The notes under the pieces are model-generated. The model worked only from the letters and a program-made list of their open reading frames with translations. It was not told the origin of the DNA and ran no database searches. A program made the position numbers and the translations under genes. This document shows, piece after piece, positions 6,164 through 8,428 of a stretch of 8,428 nt of DNA. Position 1 is the stretch's first letter, and each line of letters opens with the position of its first letter. This DNA is from Desulfobacterales bacterium (GTDB taxonomy: Bacteria > Desulfobacterota > Desulfobacteria > Desulfobacterales > ETH-SRB1), in contig JASEIZ010000083.1 in the NCBI GenBank assembly GCA_030017395.1, positions 1-8,428 of the forward strand. The letters run 5' to 3'.

Positions 6164-6493
6164 ATGATAAGAAATAAATGTCTTATAAAGAAGGGCGATA
6201 AGGTTAAAATTATTGTCGGCAAAGATAACGGCAAGATCGGAAAGATCCTTAAGGTAATCAGAAAGGACAAACGGGTTCTTGTAGAAAAAGCGAATCTTAT
6301 AAAAAGGCACGTAAAGCCCAACGCTCAGAACCGGCAGGGAGGGATTATTGAAGGCGAGGCTCCGATAAGCTGGTCTAATGTTATCTTAATGTGCGGCAAG
6401 TGCATGTCGCCGGCACGTATTAAGATGAAGATCCTTGAGGATGGGAAAAAGATTCGTGTTTGCATGAAATGTAATGAGATAATAGATTCTTAA
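6164..6493 (+). CDS. rplX: 50S ribosomal protein L24 (uL24), Cys4 form
   Basis: L24 is an assembly initiator of the 50S subunit. The 109-residue product has the N-terminal KOW motif (KKGDKVKIIVGKDNGKIGKI, residues 9-28), the conserved VEKANLIKRHVKPN, and a C-terminal half with two CxxC pairs (Cys77/Cys80 in MCGKC, Cys100/Cys103 in VCMKC) that probably bind zinc. E. coli L24 lacks these cysteines, but many other bacteria have them, so this is the C+ form of the protein. ATG 6164 gives the family N-terminus; only a GAGAAAC purine stretch precedes it as a ribosome site, which is weak. It lies 37 bases after rplN and 20 before rplE. Confidence 0.96.
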   Translation: MIRNKCLIKKGDKVKIIVGKDNGKIGKILKVIRKDKRVLVEKANLIKRHVKPNAQNRQGGIIEGEAPISWSNVILMCGKCMSPARIKMKILEDGKKIRVCMKCNEIIDS

Positions 6494-6513
6494 GATCATG
6501 TCGGAGAATAATA

Positions 6514-7053
6514 ATGTTGCAGTTAAAACTTTTTTATGAAAAAAATGTCGTTCCAGGATTAATCGAAAGATTTAAATACAAAAGCATAATGCAGGTTCCT
6601 AAGCTTAGCAAAATTGTGTTGAATATAGGTCTTGGAGAAGCGATTCATAATATCAAACTGCTCGATTCTTCTGCCGAAGAACTTAAACTGATCACAGGGC
6701 AACGTTCGGTTATAACACTCGCTAAAAAATCGATTGCAGCATTTAAGCTAAGGCAAGGTATGCCAATTGGCTGTATGGTGACGCTTCGTCGCAAACATAT
6801 GTACGATTTTTATTGTAAACTGGTAAATATTGCTCTTCCTCGTGTTCGTGATTTTAAAGGCCTTTCAGGAAAGGCGTTTGATGGGAGCGGAAACTATACT
6901 CTGGGGATAAAGGAACACATCATTTTCCCGGAGATTGATTACGATAAAATCGATAAGATCAAAGGCCTTAATATAACCATCGTTACCACGGCGCAGACTG
7001 ATGAAGAAGGTAAAGAGCTCCTTAAACTGTTAGGCATGCCGTTTAGAGATTGA
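6514..7053 (+). CDS. rplE: 50S ribosomal protein L5 (uL5)
   Basis: L5 binds 5S rRNA in the central protuberance and contacts P-site tRNA and S13. The 179-residue product matches the canonical length. Visible family features are the N-terminal LKLFYEKNVVPGLIERF, the VPKLSKIVLNIGLGEA strand (residues about 28-43), GQRSVITLAKKSIAAFKLRQ (62-81), the RVRDFKGLSGKAFDGSGNYT loop (110-129), and the EIDYDKIDKIKGLNITIVTT segment near the C-terminus. ATG 6514 has CGGAGA (6502-6507) upstream at good spacing. The zinc-type rpsN follows after 21 bases, in the standard spc order. Confidence 0.98.
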   Translation: MLQLKLFYEKNVVPGLIERFKYKSIMQVPKLSKIVLNIGLGEAIHNIKLLDSSAEELKLITGQRSVITLAKKSIAAFKLRQGMPIGCMVTLRRKHMYDFYCKLVNIALPRVRDFKGLSGKAFDGSGNYTLGIKEHIIFPEIDYDKIDKIKGLNITIVTTAQTDEEGKELLKLLGMPFRD

Positions 7054-7062
7054 TTTTTAAAC

Positions 7063-7077
7063 AAGGAGGAAGAATTG
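7063..7077 (+). promoter_or_regulatory. Strong ribosome binding site with TTG start for rpsN
   Basis: AAGGAGGA (7063-7070) stands four bases before TTG 7075-7077. The TTG begins the S14 N-terminus MAKKALKIKA, and there is no nearby ATG in that frame. This is the second TTG-initiated ribosomal gene in the window with a near-perfect ribosome site. Confidence 0.82.
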
Positions 7078-7260
7078 GCAAAAAAGGCTCTTAAAATCAA
7101 GGCAGTTAAAGAACCTAAGTTTAAGGTAAGGGCATATAACAGATGCCCGATTTGCGGCAGGCCGAGAGGGTTTTTGAGGAAATTTGGAATTTGTCGTATA
7201 TGTTTTCGTAATCTCGCTTCACACGGGATGCTTCCAGGAGTAACCAAATCCAGCTGGTAG
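7075..7260 (+). CDS. rpsN: 30S ribosomal protein S14, zinc-binding type (uS14)
   Basis: S14 sits in the 30S head next to S3 and S10. This is the short 61-residue zinc form: Cys24 and Cys27 in NRCPICGRPRG, with Cys40 and Cys43 in ICRICFR, make a four-cysteine zinc site. The conserved C-terminal FRNLASHGMLPGVTKSSW closes the protein. The longer cysteine-free form of E. coli is about 100 residues, so this is not a truncation. The start is TTG with a strong ribosome site. The gene can also be called rpsZ. It follows rplE by 21 bases and precedes an 82-base spacer carrying a candidate promoter. Confidence 0.97.
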   Translation: MAKKALKIKAVKEPKFKVRAYNRCPICGRPRGFLRKFGICRICFRNLASHGMLPGVTKSSW

Positions 7261-7292
7261 TATAAGAAAAGCAACACCTTAACGTTAGTCAT

Positions 7293-7320
7293 TTGTAACT
7301 CAAGAATTATTTAATATAAT
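7293..7320 (+). promoter_or_regulatory. Candidate sigma-70 promoter upstream of rpsH
   Basis: TTGTAA (7293-7298, four of six to the -35 consensus) is followed after 16 bases by a perfect TATAAT (7315-7320). It lies in the 82-base spacer between rpsN and rpsH, about 23 bases before the rpsH ATG. It would allow S8, L6 and downstream genes to be transcribed separately from the upstream operon. The perfect -10 in a spacer of unusual length for this operon makes it better than a random match, but AT-rich sequence produces TATAAT often. Confidence 0.42.
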
Positions 7321-7342
7321 ATGGTATTTTACGGAGAAGAAG

Positions 7343-7741
7343 ATGTCGATGAGTGATCCAATCGCTGATATGCTTACACGTATCAGGAATGCTGAAAAGG
7401 CAAAATTCAATAGTGTTGATATTCCAGGGTCAAAGCTGAAAACAGAGTTGGCCAAAGTTTTAAAAAATGAAGGATTTATCAGAAACTATAAATTTGTTAA
7501 GGATTCTAAGCAAGGTGTTTTGCGTGTATACCTTAAAAATGGTCAGGGACGATCACATGTAATTATTGGAATTGAACGTGTCAGTAAGCCAGGCAAAAGG
7601 GTTTATGTTAAGAGTAAAAATGTTAGGCCCGTATTAAACGGTATGGGCATAGCTATTTTATCCACATCCAAGGGAATAATGACAGACAAAACAGCCAGGC
7701 ATGAAAATCTTGGAGGAGAAATTCTCTGTAATGTATGGTAG
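7343..7741 (+). CDS. rpsH: 30S ribosomal protein S8 (uS8)
   Basis: S8 is a primary 16S rRNA-binding protein of the 30S platform and the autogenous repressor of the spc operon in E. coli. The 132-residue product has the N-terminal MSDPIADMLTRIRNA, the central helix KTELAKVLKNEGFI (residues about 33-46), and the conserved C-terminal RNA-binding part with GMGIAILSTSKGIMTDKTAR (100-119) and GGEILCNVW. Two in-frame ATGs are possible; 7343 is chosen because CGGAGAA (7332-7338) is properly spaced for it, while 7349 would be about 12 bases away. I cannot recognise an S8-binding mimic of the E. coli type at L5 in this sequence, so its autoregulation here is unknown. It precedes rplF by 15 bases. Confidence 0.97.
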   Translation: MSMSDPIADMLTRIRNAEKAKFNSVDIPGSKLKTELAKVLKNEGFIRNYKFVKDSKQGVLRVYLKNGQGRSHVIIGIERVSKPGKRVYVKSKNVRPVLNGMGIAILSTSKGIMTDKTARHENLGGEILCNVW

Positions 7742-7756
7742 ATAAAAGGGGTATAA

Positions 7757-8293
7757 ATGTCTCGAGTAGGTAAAAAACCGATTTTGATCCCTGATAATAC
7801 AAAAGTATTTTTTAAAAACAGGGTAATTACTATACAGGGTAAAAACGGCACACTTGAAAAATCGATACCTTCCGCCGTGAATCTTAAGATAGAAAAAGAA
7901 ACTGTAAATGTAAGCATCGATAAGAATGACAGAAACAGCCGATCTTTACATGGTCTTACACGCAGTCTTATAGCTAATATGGTAAGCGGAGTGAGTGAGG
8001 GATTTGAACGCAGGCTGGAAATTAACGGCATTGGGTATCGTGCTGCAATGCAGGGCAATTCAATTGTTTTAAATCTTGGATATTCGCATCCAATCAATTT
8101 TGATCTGCCTGATGGTATTTCAGCATCAATTGAAAAAAATATTATTAAACTTTTCGGTATCGACAAAGAGAAGCTTGGTCTTGTGTCCGCGGCAATTAGA
8201 CGATTGAGACCTCCTGAGCCATATAAAGGTAAAGGTATCAAATATGCAGAGGAACGGATTCAGAGGAAAGCCGGAAAGACAGGAACTAAATAA
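7757..8293 (+). CDS. rplF: 50S ribosomal protein L6 (uL6)
   Basis: L6 lies near the factor-binding site of the 50S subunit beside the sarcin-ricin loop. The 178-residue product shows the two homologous alpha/beta domains of the family: the first opens MSRVGKKPILIP and contains SLHGLTRSLIANMVSGVSEG (residues 63-82), then FERRLEINGIGYRA; the second includes LNLGYSHPI, FGIDKEKLGLVSAAIRRLR and the signature RPPEPYKGKGIKYAEE (150-165). ATG 7757 follows AAGGGG (7746-7751). Length and ends are normal. Its usual downstream neighbour rplR (L18) does not begin within the remaining 135 bases, which instead hold repeats. Confidence 0.98.
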   Translation: MSRVGKKPILIPDNTKVFFKNRVITIQGKNGTLEKSIPSAVNLKIEKETVNVSIDKNDRNSRSLHGLTRSLIANMVSGVSEGFERRLEINGIGYRAAMQGNSIVLNLGYSHPINFDLPDGISASIEKNIIKLFGIDKEKLGLVSAAIRRLRPPEPYKGKGIKYAEERIQRKAGKTGTK

Positions 8294-8304
8294 AGATATT
8301 TAAA

Positions 8305-8328
8305 GGATTAAGGGATTGAGGGATTAAG
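8305..8328. repeat. Three tandem 8-bp repeats (GGATTRAG) after rplF
   Basis: GGATTAAG (8305-8312), GGATTGAG (8313-8320) and GGATTAAG (8321-8328) are three head-to-tail copies differing at one position. They begin 11 bases after the rplF stop in the expected rplF-rplR spacer. No hairpin or reading frame is associated. Their role is unknown. Confidence 0.75.
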
Positions 8329-8366
8329 ATAAATTTATAGTATAGGAATTTCCTCCCCTGAAATAA

Positions 8367-8418
8367 CAAATCGCAAATATCAAATAAATTACAATGACCA
8401 AAATTCAAAATCCCAAAC
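8367..8418. repeat. AT-rich CAAAT-word repeat, possibly one end of a dispersed element
   Basis: CAAAT occurs at 8367, 8374 and 8381 with a regular 7-base period, and the pattern degenerates into CCAAAATTCAAAATCCCAAA up to about 8418. The composition recalls the CAAATTT-rich central hairpin of the element at 3522-3736, although the two are not clear copies. The window ends before a possible matching inverted arm can be seen. It may be a dispersed intergenic repeat interrupting the spc operon. Confidence 0.45.
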
Positions 8419-8428
8419 CCGTATATGA

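Noticed and set aside
7603..8241. A 212-codon open frame on the minus strand opposite rpsH and rplF.
   Set aside because: It lies wholly antisense to two well-conserved ribosomal genes, has no recognisable family features, and is explained as a shadow of their codon use.
8394..8428. An ATG near the window end that opens a short frame and might be the start of rplR.
   Set aside because: Its 11 codons (MTKIQNPKPVY) do not resemble L18, it lies within the CAAAT-rich repeat, and it has no ribosome site.

Overview
The window is a segment of the conserved bacterial str/S10/spc ribosomal-protein cluster. Every gene is on the + strand, in the classical order: tuf (3' end), rpsJ, rplC, rplD, rplW, rplB, rpsS, rplV, rpsC, rplP, rpmC, rpsQ, rplN, rplX, rplE, rpsN (zinc type), rpsH, rplF. 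No reading frame in the window looks unfamiliar, and every ribosomal gene appears intact and of normal length for its family.

The protein sequences (especially L3, L4, L2 and the Cys4 forms of L24 and S14), tuf directly upstream of rpsJ, and the moderately AT-rich DNA suggest a Desulfobacterota (former Deltaproteobacteria) genome, probably near Desulfobacterales. This placement rests on recalled family resemblance; no search was run.

Layout: 1-414 is the end of EF-Tu. 425-3513 is the first half of the S10 operon (S10, L3, L4, L23, L2, S19), tightly packed and with translational coupling at rplD/rplW. 3514-3774 is an unusually long, gene-free spacer holding a roughly 215-bp imperfect palindrome that looks like a small non-coding mobile element. 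3775-5739 is the second half of S10 (L22, S3, L16, L29, S17). 5758-8293 is the spc part (L14, L24, L5, S14, S8, L6), with a good candidate internal promoter ahead of rpsH. 8294-8428 is an AT-rich repeat-bearing tail where rplR (L18) would normally begin almost at once; no rplR start is visible before the window ends.

The genes together encode parts of both ribosomal subunits plus the elongation factor that delivers aminoacyl-tRNA, and are expected to be co-transcribed. No new biological system was found among the genes. The points worth a second look are the two repeat-like insertions that split an otherwise compact essential operon, and the promoters that may compensate for them.
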